Shown here piece after piece: positions 25,227-34,969 of a stretch of DNA of 59,961 nucleotides. The notes beneath the pieces were generated by a model that was not told the DNA's origin, did no database searches, and saw only the letters and a program-made list of their open reading frames with translations. The stretch is from CAYUNE01 sp964446115 (GTDB lineage Bacteria; Desulfobacterota; Desulfobulbia; Desulfobulbales; Desulfobulbaceae): assembly GCA_964446115.1 (NCBI GenBank), contig CAYUNE010000023.1, positions 1 to 59,961 on the forward strand, written 5' to 3'. Position 1 is the first letter of the stretch; every line of letters begins with the position of its first letter. The translations under genes were made by a program, and so were the position numbers.

Positions 25227-25266
25227 CCTCTTCCGCAGGGGGCCTGCCGCTTTGCCGCGGAAGAGG
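25227..25266. terminator. Hairpin between convergent genes
   Basis: CCTCTTCCGC (25227-25236) pairs with GCGGAAGAGG (25257-25266) around a 20-base loop. There is no strong T-run on either strand, so its strength as a terminator is doubtful. Confidence 0.4.
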
Positions 25267-25281
25267 AGGGGATGAAAAAGG

Positions 25282-27639
25282 TTAAAACGGTTTCATTGTC
25301 CAGATACCGCAGGGGCAGGTATCGACGCAGAAGCCGCAGGCAATGCACTTTTCATCGTCGGATACATACTCATAGCCGACATTGTCCTTTTCCTTTACCA
25401 GGTCAACTCTGCTGATGGCACCGGTTGGGCAGATGGTCTCGCAGAAATGACAATCCCGGCAGGAACCGCAGGAGAGGCAGCGTTTGGCCTGATCCTCCTG
25501 GGTATCGCCCTTGACGGTAACCGGATCGTAATGGGCAAAGGTGAGGGCCTCGTAACTGATCATCTTTTTGGCAAAGGGCTGCCATTCCTCGCCCTTGAGG
25601 GCGGCGACAATATATTCGGCGCTTCTTTTGCCGGCCCCCAGAGCGTTGGTGGCCAGGCCCGGTTTTTCGACATCGCCCACGGCCAGGATCTTTTCATCGC
25701 TGGTACGGCCGGCCTCATCGGTCTTGATCCAGGCGGCACCGCCGACGGTGACGCATTCCACCGTATCCGGTAGAAAGTTGAGCGCCGGAACATCACCGAT
25801 GGAGATGATCACGGTCTGGGCCGGAATCAGCTCACCCTTGTCGGTGACCAGGCCTTCTTCGGTCACCTCCCGTGTCATGACCGGCCACTTGAATACGGCC
25901 CCCAGGGCCTCGGCAGCGTCACGCTCCTTGCCGAAGGCCAGCGGTTTCTGAATATCAACCAGGGTCACCTGTTCGGCACCCAGCCGGTAGGCCTCGGCTG
26001 CCACGTCACAGCCCACATTGCCGGCGCCGATAATCACCACCTGCTTGCCGGTTTTCATGGGAGAACCGCTCTTGGCGGCCTTCAGATAGGTAAGGGCCGG
26101 AATCACCCGGTCCGAACCGGGGAAGGGGATGGTGCGCGGCTGGTGGGTGCCCACCGCGACTACCACATAATCATATTCCTCCCGGAGTTGGGCCAGTTTT
26201 TCCCGGGTCATGGCCACGCCCAGATGGACCTTGATATTTTCCATCTTGCAAAAGCGTTCGATCTCCTGTTCCCAGACCGCCCGTGCCAGCCGTTCCCAGG
26301 GAATGGTCTGCGAAAGCTTGCCCCCCAGCTGGTCGGCCTTATCGAAAATATGGGCCTCTACCCCGTTGAGGGCAAGGTGCCAGGCCGTGCTCATGCCGCC
26401 GGGGCCGCCGCCGATGATCGCCACCTTTTTTCCCATTGCCGGGGCTGGGCTGGGGGGTTCCGAAGTGCGCACCGCCTTGCCGAGTACCGAGACATCGATG
26501 GAGAAGTCCACCTTTTTGCGGGAGCAGTTCTGGATACAGAGATTGGGGCAGATGGTGCCGCAGACCGATGCCGGCAGCGGGGTATAGCGCAGCAGCATTT
26601 CATAGGCCTCTTCGGTCCTGCCCTCTCTGATCAGCCGCAGCCGGTCCACGGTGGGAATGTGGATGGGGCAGTAGAAGGTACAGGGCGCCGCCGAATCGCG
26701 GTTGAGCCAGAAAGGTTTGCGCCGGCGCATATCGCCTGGTTCGATCACGCCGATTACCGAGCGCTCCAGTCCGGGAGCCAGGTCGCGTAACGGGTCGCCG
26801 CCGCCGAAACCCGGATCCCAGATTCGTCGTTTGAATTCGGCCATGGGCATGGGACCGGTAAACATCAGTGCCCTTTCCTGGGGAGTGATGGCCATGAGCA
26901 GGTTCCATTCCTCCCTGACCGACAGTTGCTCCAGGAGTTCGGTCCGCCCGATGGCCTGCAGATATGCCGGCAGCCTGTCGAGCAGCCACTGCCACTGTTC
27001 GTCATCGGGTTTGATGAGTTTGGCGTTGGTTTCTGAGTAGCTGTCGTCGGTTTCACCGCGGTAGTAGATCCAGCCGCCGACCATGCCCACCGCCGGCCGA
27101 TATCCCAGGACGTTCCTTGGATTTTTCGGCTGAATGCCGCAGATGACGGCGATGCCGCCGCAGTTGAATTCGGCAAAGGTGTCGCCCACCGAACCAAGCA
27201 CCCAGAGCTCGGGACGGGGATGTTCCGGATTCCACTTGGTCATGGTCAGGCCGCGGGCGCCGATGGATCCGCCGATCATCACCCGGCCGCCGGCCATGGC
27301 GTTACAGGTGCCGTTGGTGGCGTCGCCCTTGATGATGATGTCTGCGCCGATATTGAGATAGCCGACGTCATCGGAGGCCGAGCCCTCGCAGATGATCGTT
27401 GTTCCCGGCTGTCCCATGCAGCCGAGTCGCTGACCGGCCGGGCCGGTGATCCTCAGGGTAAGGGGCGATTCCGGGCTGCCCAGCCGCATGCCGATATTGT
27501 GTTGGCCGTACGATTCGAGGATCAGCTCGTCGGCCGCCGCAGCCGCGCCGCGGACCTCTTCCTCAAATATTTTCGAGGTCAGCCGCAGTCCTGCCTCGTC
27601 CTTGCCGCGGATGGTGATGGTTTTCTTCGTCTCGCTCAT
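25282..27639 (-). CDS. Glutamate synthase: GXGXG domain fused to GltD-like oxidoreductase
   Basis: This 785-residue fusion starts with the GXGXG beta-helix domain of glutamate synthase (about 10-240, GQHNIGMRLG, NAMAGGRVMIGG). A GltD-like part follows with a cysteine-rich N-terminal section (CTFYCPIHIP, SVCGTICPNLC). It has two dinucleotide folds (VAIIGGGPGGMS for FAD, VVIIGAGNVGCD for NAD(P)H). The end carries two ferredoxin-type clusters (CLSCGSCRDCHFCETICP, CIACGFCVDTCP). In most split synthases these are separate polypeptides. It is the third gene of the glutamate synthase operon and feeds electrons to the FMN subunit encoded upstream. Confidence 0.9.
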   Translation of the reverse strand: MSETKKTITIRGKDEAGLRLTSKIFEEEVRGAAAAADELILESYGQHNIGMRLGSPESPLTLRITGPAGQRLGCMGQPGTTIICEGSASDDVGYLNIGADIIIKGDATNGTCNAMAGGRVMIGGSIGARGLTMTKWNPEHPRPELWVLGSVGDTFAEFNCGGIAVICGIQPKNPRNVLGYRPAVGMVGGWIYYRGETDDSYSETNAKLIKPDDEQWQWLLDRLPAYLQAIGRTELLEQLSVREEWNLLMAITPQERALMFTGPMPMAEFKRRIWDPGFGGGDPLRDLAPGLERSVIGVIEPGDMRRRKPFWLNRDSAAPCTFYCPIHIPTVDRLRLIREGRTEEAYEMLLRYTPLPASVCGTICPNLCIQNCSRKKVDFSIDVSVLGKAVRTSEPPSPAPAMGKKVAIIGGGPGGMSTAWHLALNGVEAHIFDKADQLGGKLSQTIPWERLARAVWEQEIERFCKMENIKVHLGVAMTREKLAQLREEYDYVVVAVGTHQPRTIPFPGSDRVIPALTYLKAAKSGSPMKTGKQVVIIGAGNVGCDVAAEAYRLGAEQVTLVDIQKPLAFGKERDAAEALGAVFKWPVMTREVTEEGLVTDKGELIPAQTVIISIGDVPALNFLPDTVECVTVGGAAWIKTDEAGRTSDEKILAVGDVEKPGLATNALGAGKRSAEYIVAALKGEEWQPFAKKMISYEALTFAHYDPVTVKGDTQEDQAKRCLSCGSCRDCHFCETICPTGAISRVDLVKEKDNVGYEYVSDDEKCIACGFCVDTCPCGIWTMKPF

Positions 27640-27716
27640 TATTCGATTTCAGTTGGATGGCATGTTGTTCGCTGTGTGGCTAACCCTTTTCCGGGTTCTT
27701 GGGGGCGGTTTTCCGA

Positions 27717-29357
27717 TCAGCAGATATATTTGATCTTCAACCGCTCCGCGGCTGCCGGATCATCAATGCCCAGGGCGTCGGACATGCCGATGGGCAGACT
27801 CTGGGAGCGGCCCAGGGGCGCCATGATCTTTTTGATTTCCGTCCTGATGGACATGAAGACATCGGCAACCCGTTGGGCAACGTCATCGGGATCAAGTCGC
27901 CGGAAGAGTTTTTCGTTCTGGCTGGTGATTCCCTTGGGACAGAGACCGACATTGCAGATATTGCAGCGACCCATTTCATTACCCAGACACCCGGCGGCAG
28001 CCTGCATGATATATTTGCCGATATGCACCCCGGAGGCCCCGAGCATGATCAGGGCCATACCGTTCTGGGTGACGTTGCCGTTTTTCCCCACCCCGCCGGC
28101 GGCAAAAAGGGGAATCTCGTTTTGTCTTCCCTGGGCGACAAGGTCAAGGTAGCACTCCCGCAGGTTGGAGGCAATGGGGTGGCCGGTGGCATCCATGCTG
28201 ACGTTGTAGGCGGCGCCGGTGCCTCCGTCGATTCCGTCGATGAGCAGTCCCGCGGCATAGGGATTGCGCACCAGGTTGTTAAGCACTGATTTGGCCGAGG
28301 TGGAGCCGGAAATTTTCGGATAGACCGGCACCCGGAATCCGAAGGCCATGGACAGGGTCTGGATCATCTTCATGACGCTTTCCTCGATGGAGTAGAGCGT
28401 CTGGTGCACCGGCGGCGACGGCAGGTCCACCCCTTCGGGCACCCCGCGTAACCGGGCGATGAGCTTGCTGACCTTGAACCACATGAGCAGGCCGCCGTCG
28501 CCGGGTTTCGCCCCCTGGCCGTACTTGATCTCAATGGCCGCCGGATCGCATTGCATATCCGGGATGGCGCGGATGATTTCGTCCCAGCCGAAATAACCCG
28601 AGGCGATCTGTAAAATGATGTACTTGAGGAAGGGACTTTTCAACACCCAGGGCGGACAACCGCCTTCACCGGTGGCCATGACCACGGGAATGCCCAGTAC
28701 CTCGTTGCAGTAGGCCACACCCTGCAGCAGGCCCAGCCACATGTTGGGAGAAAGCGCCCCGAACGACATGGAGCCGATGATGAAGGGAAAGATCTCCCGG
28801 GTGGGGGGAATCCACTCTCCGGCCGCCTGGCGACGCAGATATTCCTCCGGCGACAGTACCCTGCCGAGCAGGGTATTGACGTTGAACTCGTGCCGGCCGG
28901 CATCAAGCGCCGGGTCGGTGAGCATGGAGATACGGTCAAAGGCGATACGGTCCAGAATGGTCTTGCCCGGCTCGTTGCGACGACCGCCCCGTTTCCAGGC
29001 ATCACCCTTCTGGTTCATGTGGAAGCGGGATCGATCCTCGTTGGCATTGGGCACCGGCTTGATGGCCTCATTGGGACAGACCGAGGAACACATGCCGCAA
29101 CCGACACATTTCTTCTCGATGGTCGTATGTTGACGAATGCCGACAAAGTGGCGGTATTCGGTGCTCCGTTTTTTCTTGAGAATGTCCAGCTTGGGCACCC
29201 GCTGCCGCTTATAGCTGAGATAAATGGCCTGTACCGGACAGACCGCCGTGCAGCGGCCGCAGAGAGTACAGCGATCCTCCCGGTGCTCGATGAGCCAGGG
29301 AAGATCAATGGGGGTCAGGCTGCTTGGGGAAGTGTAAATGGATCGAACTGAGACCAT
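27717..29357 (-). CDS. Glutamate synthase FMN-binding catalytic subunit
   Basis: This 546-residue protein has two N-terminal [4Fe-4S] motifs (CTLCGRCTAVCPVQ and CVGCGMCSSVCPNE, about 30-100). The glutamate synthase alpha/beta barrel follows (GSMSFGALSPNMW, KYGQGAKPGDGG, DGIDGGTGAA). A C-terminal CNICNVGLCPKG segment matches the 3Fe-4S site of the family. It converts 2-oxoglutarate and glutamine-derived ammonia to glutamate. Translation begins within the previous gene (43-base overlap), so subunit output is coupled. Confidence 0.93.
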   Translation of the reverse strand: MVSVRSIYTSPSSLTPIDLPWLIEHREDRCTLCGRCTAVCPVQAIYLSYKRQRVPKLDILKKKRSTEYRHFVGIRQHTTIEKKCVGCGMCSSVCPNEAIKPVPNANEDRSRFHMNQKGDAWKRGGRRNEPGKTILDRIAFDRISMLTDPALDAGRHEFNVNTLLGRVLSPEEYLRRQAAGEWIPPTREIFPFIIGSMSFGALSPNMWLGLLQGVAYCNEVLGIPVVMATGEGGCPPWVLKSPFLKYIILQIASGYFGWDEIIRAIPDMQCDPAAIEIKYGQGAKPGDGGLLMWFKVSKLIARLRGVPEGVDLPSPPVHQTLYSIEESVMKMIQTLSMAFGFRVPVYPKISGSTSAKSVLNNLVRNPYAAGLLIDGIDGGTGAAYNVSMDATGHPIASNLRECYLDLVAQGRQNEIPLFAAGGVGKNGNVTQNGMALIMLGASGVHIGKYIMQAAAGCLGNEMGRCNICNVGLCPKGITSQNEKLFRRLDPDDVAQRVADVFMSIRTEIKKIMAPLGRSQSLPIGMSDALGIDDPAAAERLKIKYIC

Positions 29358-30454
29358 ATCACCATCTCCTTACGGTGTGGAGGAATAATTACTGTATGTT
29401 CGCGCATGGGTTGAAAGTCCAGGGAGGTGTCCCGATCCGGCACCATGGCGTCGACGCCGCACATCTCGGAGGCCATGGCCCAGACCCCGGGTCGTCCGCC
29501 CACCGTTGCCGGGCGCAGCTTCTTGTGGTCCATGACCAGCATGCAGGTCTCGTCCGGCAGGGTGGCGATGACGGCATTGGGACCGTCGATGATCAACCGC
29601 CGGCAGGCGGTGCGCAGCCCTTTGAGAAAATCACCCTGGGGGTGGCTGTCAAGCTCTTCGGTTTTCAGCGGAGTGATGACATGCTTGTAGGCCTCAAGCG
29701 GCAGGCCGAGACGTTTGGTAACGTAATGGAGAATATGGGTAAACACCTCTGAATCGCTGTGATAGCCGATGTAGCCGGGAATGTTTTTGCCGGTGAGCCA
29801 CTCCTTGATGGGAACAAAGGCGGTGTTTTCGCCGTTGGTCATGCTGCCGATGCCCTGGATGAAAAAGGGGTGGCAGGCGTAGAGGTTGATACCGTAATTG
29901 GTATTCTGGCGGCCCTGGGCCATAACCACCCGGGCCCTGATGCTGTTGTCGTTAAGCGACAGGGCGTTGCCCACATCCAGCGGCCAGCCCACCTCCTTGA
30001 TCATCACCACGTCGGGCCAGAAGGAGAAGATCGTCAGGTCGCCGCCGTGGCGGTCTCCGTCTGCGCGCAGTTCCAGCCGGGTCTGCATGAAACGGGTCTC
30101 GCGCTCCTTTTCGGTTTCGTTTTCACCATGGCCGGAGCCGTACACACGGACAATGTAGCGGAAACGATCCCTGGCCTCGATCAGCTCCGGTTTGCGGTTA
30201 AAGTCATGGTCATAGAGGAGTTCGTATCCCATGGCCTCCATGCGGGCATCAAGCCTTGCCAGCGCTTCCTCGCTGTGGGCGATGCCGGAAAGAATGGGAA
30301 ATTCCGCCCGGTAATCGAAATCCGAGAAGGTCACTCCCCTGAGCAGCAGGCCGAGACCGCTACCGTCATATCCTTCCTGCATGGCCTCCATGGCGGTGAG
30401 CACCTCATAAGGCGAGAAGGGATCATCGGCACATTTCAGAGCTAATCGGCACAT
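29315..30454 (-). CDS. Glutamate synthase amidotransferase subunit (class II)
   Basis: This protein has 379 residues from the ATG at 30454, which follows ACAGGAGTGC. The sequence begins M-C-R-L, so removal of Met exposes the N-terminal cysteine nucleophile of class II glutamine amidotransferases. The open frame extends 53 codons upstream, but starting there would bury the cysteine. Motifs such as GYIGYHSDSEVFTH and GLGLLLRGV fit the family. It hydrolyses glutamine and channels ammonia to the next subunit. It is the first gene of the split, archaeal-type synthase operon. Confidence 0.92.
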   Translation of the reverse strand: MCRLALKCADDPFSPYEVLTAMEAMQEGYDGSGLGLLLRGVTFSDFDYRAEFPILSGIAHSEEALARLDARMEAMGYELLYDHDFNRKPELIEARDRFRYIVRVYGSGHGENETEKERETRFMQTRLELRADGDRHGGDLTIFSFWPDVVMIKEVGWPLDVGNALSLNDNSIRARVVMAQGRQNTNYGINLYACHPFFIQGIGSMTNGENTAFVPIKEWLTGKNIPGYIGYHSDSEVFTHILHYVTKRLGLPLEAYKHVITPLKTEELDSHPQGDFLKGLRTACRRLIIDGPNAVIATLPDETCMLVMDHKKLRPATVGGRPGVWAMASEMCGVDAMVPDRDTSLDFQPMREHTVIIPPHRKEMVIWSQFDPFTLPQAA

Positions 30455-30813
30455 AGAGCACTCCTGTAATGCAAAAGCGTTATCAGTAATCCGTCCGGAA
30501 CAGGTCGGGAAGGATCGTGTTGCGGGACGTCCGGCATGATACGGCCGCCAACCGCCGCCGCAGGCGAAGAGAGCAGGTTCGGTCGCACCACTTGCCGCAA
30601 AGAATGGACACACTCCCGAAGAAATTATCCGGTAAGCGGGGAGATCGGTAACTTATTCTCTCTGTTAGAAAAACCGGAAAAGACACATGAAGCTGAAAAC
30701 GATTACATAAAAAGAGGCACCATGTCAAGAAGAAAGCGGGATGAGGCCGAAAATTCGGCTCCTGGCCACCGGGTGAAGCAGGGCCTGAAAGGGGCGCCGG
30801 GGATGAGGACGGA
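30455..30813. other. Intergenic region between potA and the glutamate synthase operon
   Basis: No gene seen. On the minus strand TTGACA (30728-30723) is a possible -35 for the synthase operon, but the -10 17 bases on (TAATCG) is poor, giving a leader of about 240 bases if used. No riboswitch-like conserved core was recognised. Confidence 0.4.
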
Positions 30814-31905
30814 TCAGGGGGCATCCAGGGCGCGGCAACTGCCGGTACGCCAGCCGACCCGGATCGTCTCTCCCACCCGCAGTGCCTTTTCGTCCGAGGC
30901 ATTGGGGATCTTGACGACAAACTCGTCGTTGCCCCCCACGGTCATGCGGCAGCGGATATGGTCGCCCAGATAGATCAGCTCCCGCACATGGGCACCGACA
31001 ACATTGGCAACCTCCGATTCACCGGGGTTGATGACCACCCGTTCCGGGCGAATGGAGAGCAGGGTGGAATCACCGGCGCGGTGGACATTGACGGCTACGG
31101 CCCGAACCTTCTCCCCGGTCTCCAGGGATACCAGGGCGATATCCCCCTCCAGCTCCTCCACCTTGCCGGCGAGGCTGTTGTTTTCGCCGATGAACTGCGC
31201 CACGAAGCTGTTTTCCGGTCGCTCGTAAAGGTCGTCCGGCGGGGCGATCTGCTGGATGATACCATCCTCGAATACGGCGATGCGGTCCGACATTGTCAAA
31301 GCCTCGGACTGGTCATGGGTGACATAGACCACGGTCACCCCAAGCTGGTTGTGGATATGCTTGATCTCGTACTGCATCTGTTCCCGCAGCTGTTTGTCCA
31401 GAGCGCCCAGGGGTTCATCCATGAGCACCAGCTCCGGCTCAAAGACCAGGGCCCGGGCCAGGGCGGCGCGTTGTTTCTGGCCGCCGGAGAGTTGCACCGG
31501 ATAGCGCTCGCCGAATTTTTCCATCTGCACCATGGCCAGCGCATGGCGTACATCCCGGACGATCTCGCTCTTTGATCTGCCGCGGACCTTGAGGGGAAAT
31601 GCCAGGTTTTCGGCAATGGTCATGTGGGGAAACAGTGCGTAGTTCTGGAAAACCATGCCGATACCCCGTTTGTGGGGCGGAGTGCGGTTGATTGGTTTGC
31701 CCCCCACCATAATCTCCCCTTCGGTGGCCGGTTCAAAGCCGGCCAGCATCATCAGGCAGGTGGTCTTGCCGGAACCGGACGGGCCGAGCATGGTGACGAA
31801 TTCGCCCTTGGCGATGTTGAGATTGAGATCCTTGACCACAAGGGTAACTCCGTCATAGCTCTTCTGCACGCCGTCGAAAACTACGTGATAATCACTGTTC
31901 GTCAT
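30814..31905 (-). CDS. ABC transporter ATP-binding protein, PotA type
   Basis: A 363-residue ABC ATPase with Walker A GPSGSGKTT (about 41-49), signature LSGGQKQR, Walker B LVLMDEPLGALD and switch VTHD. The C-terminal TOBE domain (about 285-360) is typical of PotA/UgpC-type importers. It is the last gene of a five-gene unit with a periplasmic binding protein and two permeases. Its ATG overlaps the stop of the phosphodiesterase gene by four bases, so the enzyme and ATPase are co-translated. By itself PotA-like does not prove a polyamine substrate; see the phosphodiesterase. Confidence 0.93.
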   Translation of the reverse strand: MTNSDYHVVFDGVQKSYDGVTLVVKDLNLNIAKGEFVTMLGPSGSGKTTCLMMLAGFEPATEGEIMVGGKPINRTPPHKRGIGMVFQNYALFPHMTIAENLAFPLKVRGRSKSEIVRDVRHALAMVQMEKFGERYPVQLSGGQKQRAALARALVFEPELVLMDEPLGALDKQLREQMQYEIKHIHNQLGVTVVYVTHDQSEALTMSDRIAVFEDGIIQQIAPPDDLYERPENSFVAQFIGENNSLAGKVEELEGDIALVSLETGEKVRAVAVNVHRAGDSTLLSIRPERVVINPGESEVANVVGAHVRELIYLGDHIRCRMTVGGNDEFVVKIPNASDEKALRVGETIRVGWRTGSCRALDAP

Positions 31906-32750
31906 AAGCCGTCAACCTCTGCTCGTTGTGTGGTGTTTTTTTCCCCGGGTCGCGGTTCCTCAAAGGGATAGGGACCGTTCATGGAGTGGACGAAGATGGT
32001 GTGGGAGACCAGATGTTTTTCCGGATGATAGTAGTGGAGTTGGTAACCGGGCGCACCCAGGTAAAATTCCGAGGGCCTTGTCAGGGTAAGATCCAGGCCC
32101 AGTTGCAGGCCCATGGACGGAGCGGTGCTCACCAGGATATGTCGCCAGGCGGCGTGGGCCTCGAGATGGATATGGCCGCAGAGAACCCGGAGGATGTTGT
32201 CATATTCGGCCACCACCCGTGCCAGCCTGTCGATTCCGGCAAAGCCGTCCTCGTCGGTTTCCAGCACTCCGCATTTCACCGGTGGATGGTGCATGAAGAG
32301 GATGGTAGGTTGCTCCGGTTTTTCGGCAAGACGCGCCGCCAGCCAGTCGCAGCGACACGCATCCATGGCACCGCCGGGTTTGCCGGGATCCGTACTGTCC
32401 ATGCCGATGAGGCGGATTGCATGGCCCTCGATGGTGTAATTCATGAAATCGGCCGCTGCCGGAATGGCGCTGCCGCCGAATCCTTCCCACAGGGACGGGA
32501 GATGATCATGATTGCCCGGCACCAGAAAGCAGGGGCGCCGGAGTTGCGCAAGCAGGGATGCCGCCAGTTCCACCTCCTGTTGTCCGCCGCCATAGGTAAT
32601 GTCGCCGGTGACCAGTACCAGGTCCGGGGCCGGGACGAGCCCGTTGATATGTTGAACCACCAGGGCCAGGTTTTCGGCGGTGGGTGCGATGCCGTAGGCC
32701 TTTTTGCCCGGCCCCGCTATGTGGAGGTCGCTGAGATGGGCGATGAGCAT
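31902..32750 (-). CDS. GpdQ-like metallophosphodiesterase
   Basis: This 282-residue calcineurin-like phosphoesterase has the full dinuclear metal set: S-D8-L-H10, VTGD (about 46-49), GNHD (about 95-98), FMHHPP (about 151-156) and GHIH (about 192-195). The opening MLIAHLSDLHIAGPGKKAYG and overall layout are close to GpdQ, a glycerophosphodiesterase, and to the CpdA group. It sits inside a PotABCD-like transporter operon. This suggests that the imported compound is a phosphodiester which this enzyme cleaves in the cytoplasm. No signal peptide is present. Confidence 0.85.
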   Translation of the reverse strand: MLIAHLSDLHIAGPGKKAYGIAPTAENLALVVQHINGLVPAPDLVLVTGDITYGGGQQEVELAASLLAQLRRPCFLVPGNHDHLPSLWEGFGGSAIPAAADFMNYTIEGHAIRLIGMDSTDPGKPGGAMDACRCDWLAARLAEKPEQPTILFMHHPPVKCGVLETDEDGFAGIDRLARVVAEYDNILRVLCGHIHLEAHAAWRHILVSTAPSMGLQLGLDLTLTRPSEFYLGAPGYQLHYYHPEKHLVSHTIFVHSMNGPYPFEEPRPGEKNTTQRAEVDGL

Positions 32751-32767
32751 ATCCGTCTTGCCGGCTC

Positions 32768-33610
32768 CTAAGTGATTTCCGCCTTGCCCGCGGGTTTGTT
32801 GAACTTTTCATTTCGTTTTCTGATGACTTCCAGACTCAGCATCAACAGAGCCGCCACCATAATGAGGATGGTGGCTGCGGCCAGGAAGGTGGGGCTGAGG
32901 TGCTCGCGTATGCCGGAAAACATCTGGCGCGGCAAGGTACGGTGCGCAGGACCGGCAATGAAGAGTACCACCACGACCTCGTCCAGGGAAATGGAAAAGG
33001 CGAACAGGGCGCCGGAAACGATCCCCGGCAGGATATTTGGCATGGTGATATCGAAAAAGACCCGCAGGGGCGAGGCCCCCAGGCTGGCGCCGGCCCGCAT
33101 GAGATCGTAGTCGAAACCCTGGAGCGTGGCGCTCACCGTGATCACCACAAAGGGAATACCGAGAATGGTGTGGGCGAGGATGATACCCGGATAGGAGTCG
33201 TTGAGGCCGATTCTGGCATAGAAGAGATAAAGGGCCAGAGCGGTGATGATCAGGGGGATGACCATGGGGGAGATCAGCAGGGCCACCAGCAGCTGCTTGC
33301 CGGGAAAATCGGCCCGATTGATGCCCACTGCCGCAACGGTGCCCAGGACCGTGGCCAGGATCATGGCGGCGATGCCGATGATGAAGCTGTTTTTGATGGC
33401 CACGCCCCAGCGCCCCGATGCGAGGAAATCCTCATACCAGCGAAGGCTGATACCGTGCAGCGGGTAATGGAGAAACTCGCCGCCGTTAAAGGAGAGCGGA
33501 ATGATCGTGATCAGGGGAAAGATGAGATAGCAAAAGACGATTCCCACCAGCACCCTGAATGTGTAGTGCCAGATCCGTTCTCCTCTTGTTGCGTTGATTG
33601 CCAGTGCCAT
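32768..33610 (-). CDS. ABC transporter permease, PotC type
   Basis: A 280-residue inner-membrane permease with six hydrophobic segments and the EAA-type cytoplasmic loop (LMRAGASLGASPLRVFFDITMPNILPGI, about 178-205). It pairs with the PotB-type permease encoded six bases upstream. The MPE gene follows after 17 bases. Confidence 0.92.
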   Translation of the reverse strand: MALAINATRGERIWHYTFRVLVGIVFCYLIFPLITIIPLSFNGGEFLHYPLHGISLRWYEDFLASGRWGVAIKNSFIIGIAAMILATVLGTVAAVGINRADFPGKQLLVALLISPMVIPLIITALALYLFYARIGLNDSYPGIILAHTILGIPFVVITVSATLQGFDYDLMRAGASLGASPLRVFFDITMPNILPGIVSGALFAFSISLDEVVVVLFIAGPAHRTLPRQMFSGIREHLSPTFLAAATILIMVAALLMLSLEVIRKRNEKFNKPAGKAEIT

Positions 33611-33616
33611 AATCGA

Positions 33617-34852
33617 TCACCCCAGTTTCATATTGGCGATATTGACCCGTCTGCCGAAGATGAGGAAGAGGGAGCCGGTGAGGACCAAAAGGGCGACACC
33701 CAGAGCCGAGGCCATGCTCCAGTTGACCCGTTCGTTGACGAAAAAGGCGACAAAGTAACTGAGCATCTGATCTTTGGGGCCTCCCACCAGCGCCGGAGTG
33801 ATATAGTAACCCAGGGCCTGGATAAAAACCATGAGGCAGCCGGCGCCGATACCGGGCCTGGTCATGGGGGTGTAGACCTTGAAAAAGGCGGTGATCGGCG
33901 TGGCGCCCAGGGAGCGTGCCGCCCGGACGTAATAGGAGGGAATGCCGGCCATGACGCTGTAAAGGGGCAGAACCATGAAGGGCAGCAGCACGTGGGTCAT
34001 GGCGATATAGAGGCCGATACGGTTGAAGACCAGCTCCAGGGGCTCGGAGATGAGACCGATGGACATGAGAAAGGAGTTGACCACACCCTTGTTCTGCAGC
34101 ACCAGGATCCAGGAAAGGGTTCTTACCAGCAACGAGGTCCAGAAGACCAGCAGCAGGCCGATCATCAGCAGGTTGCGGATGCGGGCGTTACTGGTGGCCA
34201 TGAAGTAGGCCAGGGGATAGCCGATGAGCAGGCAGAGCAGGGTCACCGAAACCGAGATATAGACGGTGCGGATGATGATGGGCACGTAAATGGCCTGTTC
34301 CTCGGGCACGCCGACGATCCTGTTGTTGTCGTCATAGCGCAGATCAAGGGCCGCCAGCAGGTAGATGTAGGTGGTGTTTTCCAGGCCCCGCCGCAGGACG
34401 GTCCAGTAGGAGGGATCACCCCATTTGGGATCGAGATCGAGGAAAACCTCTTTATAGGGCGGAGCTTTGATTTTTTTTAGCTTGCGGCCGGTTTTCAGCA
34501 TGAGACTGTAAAAACCGACCTTGTCGAAGTTGAGGCGCCTGCCCACCGTGGCCAGGGTGCGTTTTTTGTAGGCAACGCCGATATCCGCAGCCAGCGCCGA
34601 AAACACCTCCTCGGGAGGGAGGCCGTCCTTGGTCACCGTCGTCTTTTCCAGAGCCACGGCCGTCTGCGGCAGAATTTCGCGGTTGCGGGAGTTGTCGATG
34701 CTGCGGTAGAGCATCATGCCGATGGGGATGAAGTAGAAGATGAGCATGATCAGCAAAAGGGGGCTGATCAGCGCTCCCGCCTCTATTTTCTTCCGGCGTT
34801 CGGCGCGTCGCAGTTTCCGACGCAGATTCCCGTCTGCAACCCGGTTGGCCAT
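33617..34852 (-). CDS. ABC transporter permease, PotB type, with an enlarged periplasmic loop
   Basis: A 411-residue protein from ATG 34852, which follows GAGGAGAAACG; a longer frame to 34903 lacks a site. PotB proteins are usually about 285 residues. This one has about 130 extra residues (roughly 50-185, containing TVTKDGLPPEEVFSALAADIG and YKEVFLDLDPKWGDPSYW) between the first and second membrane helices, presumably a periplasmic domain. The EAA loop (VRAARSLGATPITAFFKVYTPMTRPGI) is intact. The insertion may help dock a particular binding protein. Confidence 0.88.
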   Translation of the reverse strand: MANRVADGNLRRKLRRAERRKKIEAGALISPLLLIMLIFYFIPIGMMLYRSIDNSRNREILPQTAVALEKTTVTKDGLPPEEVFSALAADIGVAYKKRTLATVGRRLNFDKVGFYSLMLKTGRKLKKIKAPPYKEVFLDLDPKWGDPSYWTVLRRGLENTTYIYLLAALDLRYDDNNRIVGVPEEQAIYVPIIIRTVYISVSVTLLCLLIGYPLAYFMATSNARIRNLLMIGLLLVFWTSLLVRTLSWILVLQNKGVVNSFLMSIGLISEPLELVFNRIGLYIAMTHVLLPFMVLPLYSVMAGIPSYYVRAARSLGATPITAFFKVYTPMTRPGIGAGCLMVFIQALGYYITPALVGGPKDQMLSYFVAFFVNERVNWSMASALGVALLVLTGSLFLIFGRRVNIANMKLG

Positions 34853-34969
34853 GGCGTTTCTCCTCGCGTCATGAAGCAGGGTCAGCGGGAGATGATAAAC
34901 CATCCGCAGGGAAGGAGGGCGGACGGCTTACCATCTCCCCTCTGATGAGCCGTTGATTCGGCCGGGCGC

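Noticed and set aside
32900..34480. 526-codon frame opposite the permease genes
   Set aside because: Antisense shadow with low-complexity Gly/Asp/His/Gln composition and no domain.
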